Positions 1 to 7,822 of a stretch of 11,214 nt of DNA are shown here, piece after piece. This DNA is from Bacillota bacterium. Lineage in GTDB: Bacteria; Bacillota; UBA4882; UBA10575. Position 1 is the first letter of the stretch. Each line of letters starts with the position of its first letter. The translations under genes and the position numbers were made by a program. Location of the stretch: assembly GCA_012512605.1 (NCBI GenBank), contig JAAZDX010000033.1, forward strand, positions 1 to 11,214, read 5' to 3'. Below the pieces are notes generated by a model. That model worked only from the letters and a program-made list of their open reading frames with translations, was not told the origin of the DNA and searched no databases.

Positions 1-122
1 AGAGTCTTCCTGCTGGCAAACCACAACTTTGTTGCGGCCACCTTCCTTTGCTTTGTAAAGTGCTCTGTCAGCGGCGGCAATTAACTCTTCCTGCGCCAGC
101 TGATTATCGGGGACAAATGAGG
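1..122. repeat. Left copy of 122-bp terminal direct repeat
   Basis: Bases 1-122 are identical, base for base, to 11093-11214, with a constant offset of 11092. On the minus strand the repeat encodes the C-terminal end of a GGDEF domain, including ADRALYKAKEGGRN. The match runs to both physical ends of the window, so its true length cannot be known. It could be a circularisation overlap from assembly (an 11,092-bp circle), a genuine direct repeat flanking the operon, or a shared segment of two GGDEF paralogues at which the assembler stopped. Confidence 0.97.
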
Positions 123-237
123 CCACAACCAATTTCGCTTTGGCAGTAATGGTTTCTTCCTTTTCCGCTTGTAGACAACAAAATAACCGGTTCGGTGAAA
201 GGCGAAATTCTACTGGCACATGGCAGCTGCAGATTGT
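1..237 (-). pseudogene. Degenerate GGDEF-domain C-terminal remnant
   Basis: Reading the minus strand from 237 down to the edge gives 79 open codons after a TAG at 238-240. The last 40 or so match the end of a diguanylate cyclase GGDEF domain (VASFVPDN, then the ADRALYKAKEGGRN block). Upstream of that the resemblance fades. Where GGDEF proteins normally have a T-[IV]-S-[IL]-G-[VI]-A strand, this frame reads TAKAKLVVA, and an alternative frame restores 'EIG' just before a one-base slip into VASFVP. There is no GGDEF signature, no well-placed start with a Shine-Dalgarno, and no room for the usual domain of about 160 residues. I read it as a truncated, frameshifted remnant lying downstream of uxaA. 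Poor sequence at a contig end could look the same. Confidence 0.45.
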
Positions 238-322
238 CTACTAGATCTGAAAAACGAGGGGATTTGGGGCAAAAATTGAGCTCTCTTAAATATACCTTCA
301 TATACCTTCACCAAGTCGGAGT
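123..322. other. Gene-poor stretch downstream of uxaA with small repeats
   Basis: Apart from the degenerate GGDEF frame I see no credible gene here. It holds a perfect 10-bp tandem repeat, TATACCTTCA twice, at 291-310. It also holds two spaced inverted repeats: AATTTCGC (131-138) with GCGAAATT (202-209), and GTAGACAA (171-178) with TTGTCTAC (234-241). The palindromes AACCGGTT (185-192) and GCAGCTGC (223-230) lie between their arms. I looked for a terminator for the uxaA operon on the minus strand and found no hairpin followed by a T-run. Confidence 0.5.
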
Positions 323-1756
323 TTACAAGGTAACACCATCTTTAAAAATAGCAATTTCCCGATATCCGTGTTCTTCGTTTTTGGTCTTTCTACCAGAAGC
401 GACCTCAATTATGAATTGCAGCAATTCCCCGGCGCAGTCTTCAATTCTCATCCCCTCAAGGATTTTTCCAGCATTATAATCGATCCAAGCTGGTTTACGC
501 TGGGCCAGCCCAGAGTTGGAAGAGATCTTCACCGTAGGCACAGGTGCGCCCAAAGGCGTCCCTCGGCCGGTGGTGAATAAGATCATATGTGCGCCAGCGG
601 CAGTCATATTGGTACATGAAACGATATCATTACCCGGTCCGGTAAGTAAATTTAATCCTTTTTTGGAGCAGGTGTCGCCGTAGTCCAATACTGCTGTAAC
701 CTCAGCTTGACCACCTTTTTGAATACATCCGAGCGATTTCTCCTCCAAAGTACTAATGCCTCCGGCCTTGTTGCCGGGTGACGGGTTTTCATAAATCACC
801 TGATTGTGGGTGGTGTAATATTCCTTAAAGCCATTAATCATATGGACTATCCGATAAAAGGTATCCTGATCTGTGGCTCTATCCATTAAAATCGTTTCGG
901 CTCCAAACATCTCAGGAACCTCGGTAAGGATTGCGCTACCTTTCTCGGCGGTTATTTCATCAGTGATTTTTCCACAGAGCGGATTGGCTGTAATCCCGGA
1001 AAAAGCATCCGAAGCTCCGCATTTCAGTCCGATAATCAACCGGTCAGTACCAACTTTTTCCCTTTTTTCCCGGGAAGCAGCTTCAGCCAACTGGCCGATA
1101 ATTTTCAACGCTTCATCTATTTCATCCGTTACATTCTGGGTCACCAAAAACTTCACCCTATCCTCATTGTATCTACCCAAAAAAGGCCGAAATACATCAA
1201 TATTATTATTTTCACAGCCCAACCCCAGCACCAGTACGCCAGCTGCATTCGGATGATTGACCAGCCCGGCCAGGATTTTTTGGGTATAACTCTGGTCCGC
1301 ACCCATTTGGGAGCAGCCGTAAGGATGGGGGTAGGCAAAAATCCCATCGCAAAGATGGCCAAATTTCGGCCCTGCTTCTTTCTGAATTAACTCCGCCGTC
1401 CGGTTGACACAACCAACCGTGGGAATAATCCATATTTCATTTCGTATACCTACTTTGCCGTTTTTCCGCAAATAACCATCGAAGGTTCGCGCCGGTTTTT
1501 CCCGGTATACATTGTGAACCTTGTTGTAAGTGTATTCAACCACTCCGGAAAGATTCGTTTTAAGATTATGGGTATGGATATGTTCGCCGCTCTTGATATC
1601 CTTGGTGGCATGCCCGATGGGGAAACCATACTTGACGATGTTTTCGCCCGCTCCAATGTCACATAATGCCACCTTGTGACCAAACGGAATGGTTGTGGTG
1701 GCTTCAATGGCAACCGCAACATTATCCCTGGGGGAAATTCTGATGAATTTTTTCAT
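323..1756 (-). CDS. uxaA: Altronate dehydratase UxaA
   Basis: A 477-residue UxaA-family protein that dehydrates D-altronate to 2-keto-3-deoxy-D-gluconate in the cytoplasm. Family enzymes use a divalent metal such as Fe2+ or Mn2+. The N-terminal part (about residues 8-75) is the small SAF-like domain with the histidine-rich HTHN at 61-64. The main domain follows from about residue 93, with conserved cysteine-containing motifs YPHPYGCSQMG (142-152), GLGCENNN (178-185) and GLKCGASDAFSG (243-254), and a TGRGTPLG loop near the C-terminus. Length is close to that of E. coli UxaA (about 495). It is the last gene of the operon, 2 bp after uxaB. Its Shine-Dalgarno (TTGGAGAG) lies inside the final codons of uxaB, so translation is probably coupled. 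GarD-type galactarate dehydratases are relatives, but the UxaB neighbour favours altronate. Confidence 0.93.
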   Translation of the reverse strand: MKKFIRISPRDNVAVAIEATTTIPFGHKVALCDIGAGENIVKYGFPIGHATKDIKSGEHIHTHNLKTNLSGVVEYTYNKVHNVYREKPARTFDGYLRKNGKVGIRNEIWIIPTVGCVNRTAELIQKEAGPKFGHLCDGIFAYPHPYGCSQMGADQSYTQKILAGLVNHPNAAGVLVLGLGCENNNIDVFRPFLGRYNEDRVKFLVTQNVTDEIDEALKIIGQLAEAASREKREKVGTDRLIIGLKCGASDAFSGITANPLCGKITDEITAEKGSAILTEVPEMFGAETILMDRATDQDTFYRIVHMINGFKEYYTTHNQVIYENPSPGNKAGGISTLEEKSLGCIQKGGQAEVTAVLDYGDTCSKKGLNLLTGPGNDIVSCTNMTAAGAHMILFTTGRGTPLGAPVPTVKISSNSGLAQRKPAWIDYNAGKILEGMRIEDCAGELLQFIIEVASGRKTKNEEHGYREIAIFKDGVTL

Positions 1757-1758
1757 CT

Positions 1759-3222
1759 TTATTTGCTCTCCAATAGATTTTTAACTGCCGCGGCCGCTCC
1801 ATCATTCATAATCATATTGAGATATTTCTCAACAAGCGGGGCTAAGCCTGCAATTTGAGTCAAATCTTGATCCCAGAATTCCTTGTTGGACAGTACCTGT
1901 TTCACAATATCAGCTGGATGCTGCCAGGATTCGGCAAAGAATAATACGACGTCAGGATTATCGCGTATTTGGTAAGTACCGTCGCTACGTTCTCCGATAT
2001 ATGCTCCGTTTTCCATCGTACCCCGGTAAAACGCGATTAGCGCCGCTAAACCAAACGACAATATTGGGGGAAGTTGATTTGACTTTTCGATATAGTCCAA
2101 CAACGACGGTAGGCAGCGCGCTTTATATTTCGAGACCGAATTCAAGGAAATATCTAATAAACGATGTTTGATGAAAGGATTGGAGAAACGTTCGAAAACC
2201 GCATCGGCGAAATCGTCGATATCTTTTTTCGGCAAAGAAATCGTAGGAATAACTTCGTCCCGGATGCATCGCCGCAAATATTCTTCAAATATCGGATCTT
2301 CCATCATTTCCAGCACAATATCGTGGCCGGCCAAATAGGCCGCCAACACACTTACTGTATGCGCCCCGTTCAAAATCCGTACCTTGCGGGCATGATATGG
2401 AGTCATGTCCGTAGTCCAGATCACATTAACACCCGCTTTTTCAAAAGGCAAAACAGCTGACCATTCAGGAGGGGCCTCTATTACCCAAAGGTTAAATGGT
2501 TCGCAGGCTACTAAAATATTATCTTCATAACCCAAAGTTGCGCTAATTTCCTTTATTTCTTCACGGGGATAACCGGTTACGATCCGATCCACCAGTGTAT
2601 TGGCAAAACAATTGGCATTCTCCAGCCAAGCCGTAAATGCCGGTTCCAGTCCCCAATCAGCCGCGTATTGCAGGACATATCGTTTCAGCTTGTCCCCATT
2701 CCGTTCAATCAATTCCACAGGTAATATTAACAGCCCTTTACCAGGATCCCCTTGGAACTCTTTAAAACGTTCATACAGGATGACAGTCATTTTAGCCGGA
2801 TAACTTTCCGGTGGCCGATCACTTAACTTATCCCCGTCCCGGTAGGTAATACCTGCTTCAGTTGTATTAGAAATGACCACTTTCAATTCAGGATTTTTCG
2901 CCACTTCCAACAACAAATCATAATTGGAATAAGGATTAATACAACGTGAAACCGAAGTAATTACTCGACTTCTTTCCACAACTTGTTTGTTCTCTATTCC
3001 ACGCATTAATACGGTATAAATACAGTTTTGCGCATTTATTTGTTCCGCCATACCTACCTCGATAGGCTGGCATATAACTACGCTACCGTTAAAATAACCG
3101 GCGCTATTAGTTCGGTCAATCATCCAATCAGCAAATGCCCTCAAAAAATTACCCTCACCGATCTGCAAAACCTTCTCCGGTAATCTTCCGTGGATTTTAG
3201 TTTTTGCATCCTTAATATTCAT
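1759..3222 (-). CDS. uxaB: Tagaturonate reductase (altronate oxidoreductase) UxaB
   Basis: A 487-residue member of the long-chain mannitol dehydrogenase family, almost the same length as E. coli UxaB (483). It reduces D-tagaturonate to D-altronate with NADH in the cytoplasm. The N-terminal dinucleotide-binding domain starts with VLQIGEGNFLRAFADWMID (residues 18-36). SNTTEAG (118-124) and VDRIV (211-215) are typical family motifs. The catalytic segment HARKVRILNGAHT (277-289) supplies the expected Lys280, Asn285 and His288. The ATG is preceded by AGAAGGAG with a 9-nt spacer. It lies between the LgoD-like dehydrogenase, proposed to make its substrate, and UxaA, which uses its product. The 116-bp gap upstream is the largest in the operon. 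UxuB (fructuronate reductase) is the nearest alternative, but pairing with UxaA makes UxaB much more likely. Confidence 0.93.
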   Translation of the reverse strand: MNIKDAKTKIHGRLPEKVLQIGEGNFLRAFADWMIDRTNSAGYFNGSVVICQPIEVGMAEQINAQNCIYTVLMRGIENKQVVERSRVITSVSRCINPYSNYDLLLEVAKNPELKVVISNTTEAGITYRDGDKLSDRPPESYPAKMTVILYERFKEFQGDPGKGLLILPVELIERNGDKLKRYVLQYAADWGLEPAFTAWLENANCFANTLVDRIVTGYPREEIKEISATLGYEDNILVACEPFNLWVIEAPPEWSAVLPFEKAGVNVIWTTDMTPYHARKVRILNGAHTVSVLAAYLAGHDIVLEMMEDPIFEEYLRRCIRDEVIPTISLPKKDIDDFADAVFERFSNPFIKHRLLDISLNSVSKYKARCLPSLLDYIEKSNQLPPILSFGLAALIAFYRGTMENGAYIGERSDGTYQIRDNPDVVLFFAESWQHPADIVKQVLSNKEFWDQDLTQIAGLAPLVEKYLNMIMNDGAAAAVKNLLESK

Positions 3223-3288
3223 AATTGATAACTCCTTCTGCTATGGTCAGCTACAGACATCCAGGTAAATCCGAATACCCGACTTTGC

Positions 3289-3315
3289 GTATCAACTGTT
3301 TACAATACTTGATAC
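3289..3315 (-). promoter_or_regulatory. Inverted repeat in the gap before uxaB
   Basis: In the 116-bp gap between the dehydrogenase gene and uxaB, GTATCAA (3289-3295) and TTGATAC (3309-3315) form a perfect 7-bp inverted repeat around a 13-nt AT-rich loop. No T-run follows on the minus strand, so it is not an intrinsic terminator. It could be an mRNA processing or stabilising hairpin, or an operator for an internal promoter. I could not recognise a convincing -35/-10 pair beside it. Confidence 0.35.
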
Positions 3316-3338
3316 CTTTTTAATACTTTTTCCAGACA

Positions 3339-4364
3339 CTAGCAAAACTTAAGTAGGACTTTAAGTTTATCCGCGCCTCTCTCATTCAAATCTTTAAAGG
3401 CGGTTTGAGCGTCGGTATAGTCATAGATATCGGAAATGAATAAATTCAAGTCAACCTTGCCTGCCTTAACAAGATCGATAAGTTCAGTAAAATCTTCTTT
3501 TAGGGCGTTGCGGGAACCGAAAATATCCAATTCTTTGGTTTGGATTATCGAATAAAAGAAGTCCAAGCTTTGCTTGCCAATACCGACGATTACCACTCTA
3601 CCTCGATAAGCCGCGGCGTCAATGCAGTTTTTAAATGTAACCGGTAGGCCGACAGCTTCAATACAAACATCAAAACCCGCCCCATTTGTAATCTCCCGCA
3701 CATTTTCATTAAACTCTTCCTCGTTACTATTGATAAATACTCCATCGGCACCCAGCTTTTTGGCGTATTCGAGCTTGCCTTCGGAAATATCAGTCACATA
3801 TACCCGGGCACCGGCCAACTTTGCCGCGGTAGCTGCCAGACAACCGATGGTGCCGGAACCCACAACCAAAACATTATCATCCGGTTTGACTTTCCCCCGT
3901 TTTACCGCATGATAACTGATCGAAAAAGGTTCAAGCAAAGCCAAAACCTTAGGGGATAAACCCCCGCCCTCGTAAATTCGTTCCACCGGGAGGGTAATAT
4001 ATTGCATGAAGACCCCATCTCGCTGTGCGCCCAGAGTCTGGTTGGACATACAACAATTTACATAGCCCCTGGTACAGGAATAACACTGTCCGCAATTGAA
4101 ATAGGGATTGGCGGTTACAATCATTCCTTCTTTTAAACCGCGCTCATTTGCGCCGATATCGACGATCTCCGCGGAAAACTCATGACCGGGTACTCTAGGA
4201 TACTTGGTATACAGAAATGATCCGCGGTATGTACCTAAATCCGAACCGCATATCCCCCCGTAGTGAAGCTTTAACAGCGCAGTCCCGGGTAACGCTACCG
4301 GCATCTCCCTTTCATTGATTTCAACAATCCCCGGTTTGGGAATTGAGATGTATTTCATGTTCAT
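3339..4364 (-). CDS. Zinc alcohol dehydrogenase, probable L-galactonate 5-dehydrogenase (LgoD-like)
   Basis: A 341-residue medium-chain zinc dehydrogenase. The catalytic-zinc region has Cys39 (GGICGSD), His61-Glu62 (PGHEF) and Glu145 (LLEPFS). The structural zinc site is Cys91, Cys94, Cys97 and Cys105. The Rossmann motif is VVGSGTIG (167-174), with Asp192 at the end of the second strand, suggesting NAD+ over NADP+. It resembles E. coli LgoD (YjjN) in several places: YPRVPGHE, the NCC of the zinc lobe, LLEPFSIS.HAVKR and GSRNA.KEDF. LgoD oxidises L-galactonate to D-tagaturonate, exactly the substrate of UxaB encoded next. The start is the first ATG of an MNM triplet, with GGAGGAG 8 nt upstream; the ATG two codons later is too far from it. 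It begins 2 bp after the amidohydrolase stop. The family fold is certain and the substrate is inferred; L-gulonate, galactitol-phosphate or other polyol dehydrogenases are possible. Confidence 0.85.
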   Translation of the reverse strand: MNMKYISIPKPGIVEINEREMPVALPGTALLKLHYGGICGSDLGTYRGSFLYTKYPRVPGHEFSAEIVDIGANERGLKEGMIVTANPYFNCGQCYSCTRGYVNCCMSNQTLGAQRDGVFMQYITLPVERIYEGGGLSPKVLALLEPFSISYHAVKRGKVKPDDNVLVVGSGTIGCLAATAAKLAGARVYVTDISEGKLEYAKKLGADGVFINSNEEEFNENVREITNGAGFDVCIEAVGLPVTFKNCIDAAAYRGRVVIVGIGKQSLDFFYSIIQTKELDIFGSRNALKEDFTELIDLVKAGKVDLNLFISDIYDYTDAQTAFKDLNERGADKLKVLLKFC

Positions 4365-4366
4365 TG

Positions 4367-5290
4367 TTATGACTCCTCCAGTTCTAATGGATATGCAGAA
4401 TATGCATTTTTATAAAAAACTGCTTCTAATTCGGCTGTCGAAAAAATACCCGCTCCGGTAATATATTCAATTAGATTACGGTAGTTTTCTCTGGTTAGGA
4501 CAGATGGCACATCCGTACCCCAAATCAGTTTTTCTGCTCCCACGATATTCTTAGCGAGTTTAATAAAACCACGGGCTGTCGGATACGGATAGCGCTCCGG
4601 CGCCACATTCCACGGGACCGCCGCCAAATCAAACCAAACGTTTTCTAAGCATAAAGTTTTTAACCCTTTTTCCAATTCATATTGGTCCTTTAAAGTTGGT
4701 GCCAGCAGATGGCAGATTACGATTTTCATGGCTGGGTATTTTTTCGCTATGTTAGCAATGGCTTTCACCTGAAAACTGCCCATCCCCGGACTGCCGAGAT
4801 CCATTACCAACGTGGCGTTACTTCCGGCAATCTCAGCAAAGGTGTCGCCAAAAATTTCACCATCGAGCTCAAACTGCCGGTGATATCCCATCAACCCACC
4901 ACCGGAGCTAATTTCGAACTTGATCACTTTTAATTTCATCTGATGTACTAATCGTTCAAGGATTCGCCCGCTTTCTTTACAAAACGGATCAAACGTTCCC
5001 GCTGCGATAAACCGATCTGGATACTTCACCGCCACTTCATGGGTATATTCGTTTTGGAAACCATAAAAACTTCCCTGCAACAAAACTGCTTTCTCAACAC
5101 CATACCTGTCCATCAGGGAGAGCAGCGTCTCACCAGTAAAGTCCTTGTCACCCAATTCAGCCGGTATGAGTTGGATCTCTTCACCGTTAGCCCATCGCGC
5201 TCTGCCTTTGCCAATCGGCCGGAGCTCCCCACGGGCACCGAAACCAGCAATTCTTTCAATAACATGAGCATGTCCATCAATTATCTTCAT
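4367..5290 (-). CDS. Amidohydrolase-family protein, putative sugar-acid lactonase
   Basis: A 307-residue TIM-barrel amidohydrolase of the Amidohydrolase_2 type, cytoplasmic with no signal peptide. Visible active-site motifs are DGHAH with His7 and His9 at the first strand, VIKFE with Lys124, VICH with His194, and WGTD with Asp260 at the last strand. Where many relatives have a histidine around the fifth strand, this one reads LVMDLG (Asp164). Related COG3618-type enzymes hydrolyse L-fucono-, L-galactono- and L-rhamnono-lactones. Lying between a sugar ABC transporter and an LgoD-like dehydrogenase, it probably opens an L-galactonolactone-like substrate to the free aldonate. That role is inferred; a decarboxylase or other hydrolase cannot be excluded. 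AGGGG lies 8 nt before the ATG, overlapping the stop region of the upstream permease gene, which ends 11 bp earlier. Confidence 0.75.
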   Translation of the reverse strand: MKIIDGHAHVIERIAGFGARGELRPIGKGRARWANGEEIQLIPAELGDKDFTGETLLSLMDRYGVEKAVLLQGSFYGFQNEYTHEVAVKYPDRFIAAGTFDPFCKESGRILERLVHQMKLKVIKFEISSGGGLMGYHRQFELDGEIFGDTFAEIAGSNATLVMDLGSPGMGSFQVKAIANIAKKYPAMKIVICHLLAPTLKDQYELEKGLKTLCLENVWFDLAAVPWNVAPERYPYPTARGFIKLAKNIVGAEKLIWGTDVPSVLTRENYRNLIEYITGAGIFSTAELEAVFYKNAYSAYPLELEES

Positions 5291-5301
5291 CTCCCAATCC
5301 C

Positions 5302-6306
5302 CTATCGCGTTGCGCCGGTTCGCAACGGTAATTTCTTACCCCGGGTAAGACCGCTGTTGCGATTCTTCGACTTAAGGTCAAACGCTACTGCCGCAATAAT
5401 TACAATTCCTTTGACGACCGGATGGTAAATAGCTGGTACTCCCATCAACCGCAAGCCATTATTTAACAGTCCCACTAAAAGCGCGCCAAATAAAGCTCCT
5501 TGAATCGAACCTTCCCCGCCCATCAGGCTAGCTCCGCCGACCACAATTGCGGTCAATACATCACTTTCATATCCTTGGGCCGCTTTGGCTATGGCTTGCT
5601 GATTCATAGATGCCAAGACAACACCCGCTAGAGCAGAAGTAAAACCGGAAAAGATATAAGAGGTAACGGTAATTCCACCAACCGAAACTCCGGATAAAGT
5701 AGACGCTACCGGATTTCCACCCACAGAGTATACCTTTCGCCCCAATACTGTTTTATCGAGTATAAAGTAACTAATAATTCCCATCAGGATTAGAATATAG
5801 ATTGGAAAAGGTATTCCCAGCCATTTTCCGCCGCCTATAAAAGTAAAGCTAAGCGGTTTCAAACAACTGATCACCAGATTGTTGGTTAACAACTGAGTAA
5901 CGCCATATACAATATTTAGGGACGCCAAAGTGATTAAAAATGGCGGCACATTAAAGTTGCTTACGATTAAACCATGCATCAACCCAACAATCACTCCTGA
6001 AGACAATCCTAGTAAAATCCCCAAAACCACTCCTAAAGTTGAATAATCAAAACGAATAACAGTTAATACTGTACAAGCTCCACTTAAGGCAGCAACCGCT
6101 CCCACCGAGAGGTCAATTCCGCCTAACAGAACTGGATAGATTGCTCCGCAGACCATAATACCGTAAATAGAAATTGCCAAAAGAATACTTTTAAAATTAT
6201 TTATCGTCGGAAAGGCTCGGGGTTGAAGTATTGTTAATATGAGCATGACCACAAGCAAAATCAGTGGTTTTTGCATCGTCTTCATGATTTTTGTTTTATC
6301 AATCAA
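5302..6306 (-). CDS. Sugar ABC transporter permease (RbsC family), second permease
   Basis: A 334-residue inner-membrane permease of the BPD_transp_2/RbsC family, with a short basic N-terminus followed by about eight to ten hydrophobic helices. It carries the family motif GGIDLSVGAV near residue 66 and an AIVVGGASLMGGEGS loop, the cytoplasmic region that contacts the ATPase. It would form the channel together with the other permease of this operon. The start is TTG at 6304-6306: GGGGAGG stands 9 nt before it, whereas the ATG codons 7 and 10 codons later have no ribosome binding site. It overlaps the end of the ATPase gene by 8 bp, implying coupled translation. The C-terminal tail is basic (KSKNRN, then RGKK), fitting a cytoplasmic end. 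Confidence 0.92.
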   Translation of the reverse strand: MIDKTKIMKTMQKPLILLVVMLILTILQPRAFPTINNFKSILLAISIYGIMVCGAIYPVLLGGIDLSVGAVAALSGACTVLTVIRFDYSTLGVVLGILLGLSSGVIVGLMHGLIVSNFNVPPFLITLASLNIVYGVTQLLTNNLVISCLKPLSFTFIGGGKWLGIPFPIYILILMGIISYFILDKTVLGRKVYSVGGNPVASTLSGVSVGGITVTSYIFSGFTSALAGVVLASMNQQAIAKAAQGYESDVLTAIVVGGASLMGGEGSIQGALFGALLVGLLNNGLRLMGVPAIYHPVVKGIVIIAAVAFDLKSKNRNSGLTRGKKLPLRTGATR

Positions 6307-7822
6307 TTAACTCAGCCTCCCCACTTCTAATACCCGAGGCGGCCTTCAGAACATCTTCCTGAGATACAGTCCCTTGATTAAACTCTTTGAAAATCCGCCC
6401 GTGCCTTAGTACAATGATCCGATGCGATATTCTAATCAACTCTTTGAGATCGGATGAAACAATAATGACCGAAACACCCTTAGTCGCCAGATTTTCAATC
6501 AAATTATAGATCTCTTCCTTGACCCCCACATCAATCCCAGCAGTCGGTTCATCAATAAGCAACACCTGAAGATTCCGCATCAACCATTTACCAACGACCA
6601 CTTTTTGTTGGTTTCCACCAGACAAATTGCCTACGTAGAGGTCGGGATTGTTCGGTCGGATGTCCAGCTTTTTAATGGCCTTATGGCACATGGCCAGTTC
6701 ATGCTTTTTCTTAACAATTCCATAGCTGCCGCATAAATAATCATAATTGGTCAAGGCGATATTCCGGTTTATATTGAGTAATGGAATAAACCCTTGATTC
6801 CTGCGATCCTCCGGAATCATCCCAAAACCCGCCCGGATATTTTTTATAATCGATGAAGAGTGTTTCTTCTCCTTAAATAAAATCTGACCGGAGTCATATT
6901 GATCCGCACCATAGATACAGCGTAATAACTCGGTTCTACCAGAACCAACCAAGCCGCCGATACCCAACACTTCACCTTTGTGAAGCTCAAAACTTATATT
7001 GGAAAAGATTCCTTTACGAGTAAGTCCTTCGATCTTGAGGATGACTTCCGAAGTAGATTGGCGCATTCTACCCGAATCTTTGGTATCGGTCAATTCTTTA
7101 CCAATCATCAGCCGGATTACATCAGTCGGGTTAATTTGATTCTTTTCCAGAACAGCAACATTCTCTCCATCCCGCAAAATCGTAAGCCTGTCACATAAGC
7201 GATAAACTTCTTCCAGACGATGCGAGATATAGAGAATACTAACATTTCTTTTTTTCAATGTAGCGATAATTTGAAACAGGGCTTCCGCTTCTTTTGAACT
7301 GAGTGAAGCCGTAGGCTCATCCATAATAATTAGGGAAGATTCATAAGCTAATGCCTTCAGGATTTCGATCATCTGCCGTTGGGCTATACTTAATGTTTCC
7401 ACGACGGCATCTGGATTGATTGAAAACCCGTAGCAATTCATAAGATCGACTACCTTTTTTCGCATTGCCTGTTCATCCAAGACACCAAAATCGGCTATTT
7501 CCTGACCCAATAGAATATTCTGTGTAACCGTAAGGGTTGGAATAAGGCTTAACTCCTGATATATAACGGCCATCCCTAATTCACGGGCATCGTGCCTTGA
7601 AAAGCTGGCTCCAACTTCCCGTCTGTTGTAATAAACTATTCCTGCATCTTTTGGGTAAACCCCGGTTAGGATTTTAATCAGAGTAGATTTTCCGGCGCCG
7701 TTTTCCCCCATCAACGCATGAACTTCACCCCGTTTAATCTCCAAATTAACATTCTTTAGAACCGGTGTGCCAAAAAAACTTTTATCGATTCCTTCAGCAC
7801 GTAGAAGTATGTCGCCATTCAT
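6299..7822 (-). CDS. Sugar ABC transporter ATP-binding protein (RbsA/MglA type)
   Basis: A 507-residue double-ATPase subunit powering import of a monosaccharide-type ligand. The first nucleotide-binding domain is canonical: Walker A GENGAGKST (39-47), Q-loop around Gln89, signature LSIAQRQ (144-150), Walker B LIIMDEP (164-170) and switch His201. The second has the degenerate Walker A usual in this family, GLVGSGRTE (290-298, Arg in place of Lys), with signature LSGGNQQ (400-406), Walker B LLIDEP (421-426) and Ser457 where a switch histidine would sit, so probably only one site hydrolyses efficiently. The ATG overlaps the TGA of the preceding permease (ATGA), and GGAGGGAG lies 7 nt upstream. 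The sugar is not readable from this subunit; the operon suggests a hexonate or its lactone. Confidence 0.95.
   Translation of the reverse strand: MNGDILLRAEGIDKSFFGTPVLKNVNLEIKRGEVHALMGENGAGKSTLIKILTGVYPKDAGIVYYNRREVGASFSRHDARELGMAVIYQELSLIPTLTVTQNILLGQEIADFGVLDEQAMRKKVVDLMNCYGFSINPDAVVETLSIAQRQMIEILKALAYESSLIIMDEPTASLSSKEAEALFQIIATLKKRNVSILYISHRLEEVYRLCDRLTILRDGENVAVLEKNQINPTDVIRLMIGKELTDTKDSGRMRQSTSEVILKIEGLTRKGIFSNISFELHKGEVLGIGGLVGSGRTELLRCIYGADQYDSGQILFKEKKHSSSIIKNIRAGFGMIPEDRRNQGFIPLLNINRNIALTNYDYLCGSYGIVKKKHELAMCHKAIKKLDIRPNNPDLYVGNLSGGNQQKVVVGKWLMRNLQVLLIDEPTAGIDVGVKEEIYNLIENLATKGVSVIIVSSDLKELIRISHRIIVLRHGRIFKEFNQGTVSQEDVLKAASGIRSGEAELID

Noticed and set aside
241..290. Terminator of the uxaA operon
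   Set aside because: The stretch with GCCCC, CCCC and TTTTT on the minus strand has no G-rich partner arm, so no stem forms before the T-run.
104..301. 65-residue minus-strand frame beginning with an ATG at 299-301
   Set aside because: It has no ribosome binding site, no recognisable family, and is out of frame with the GGDEF-like residues it overlaps.
873..1256. Long plus-strand open frame opposite uxaA
   Set aside because: It is an antisense shadow of uxaA with no ribosome site and no domain. The same applies to the other plus-strand frames opposite the operon.
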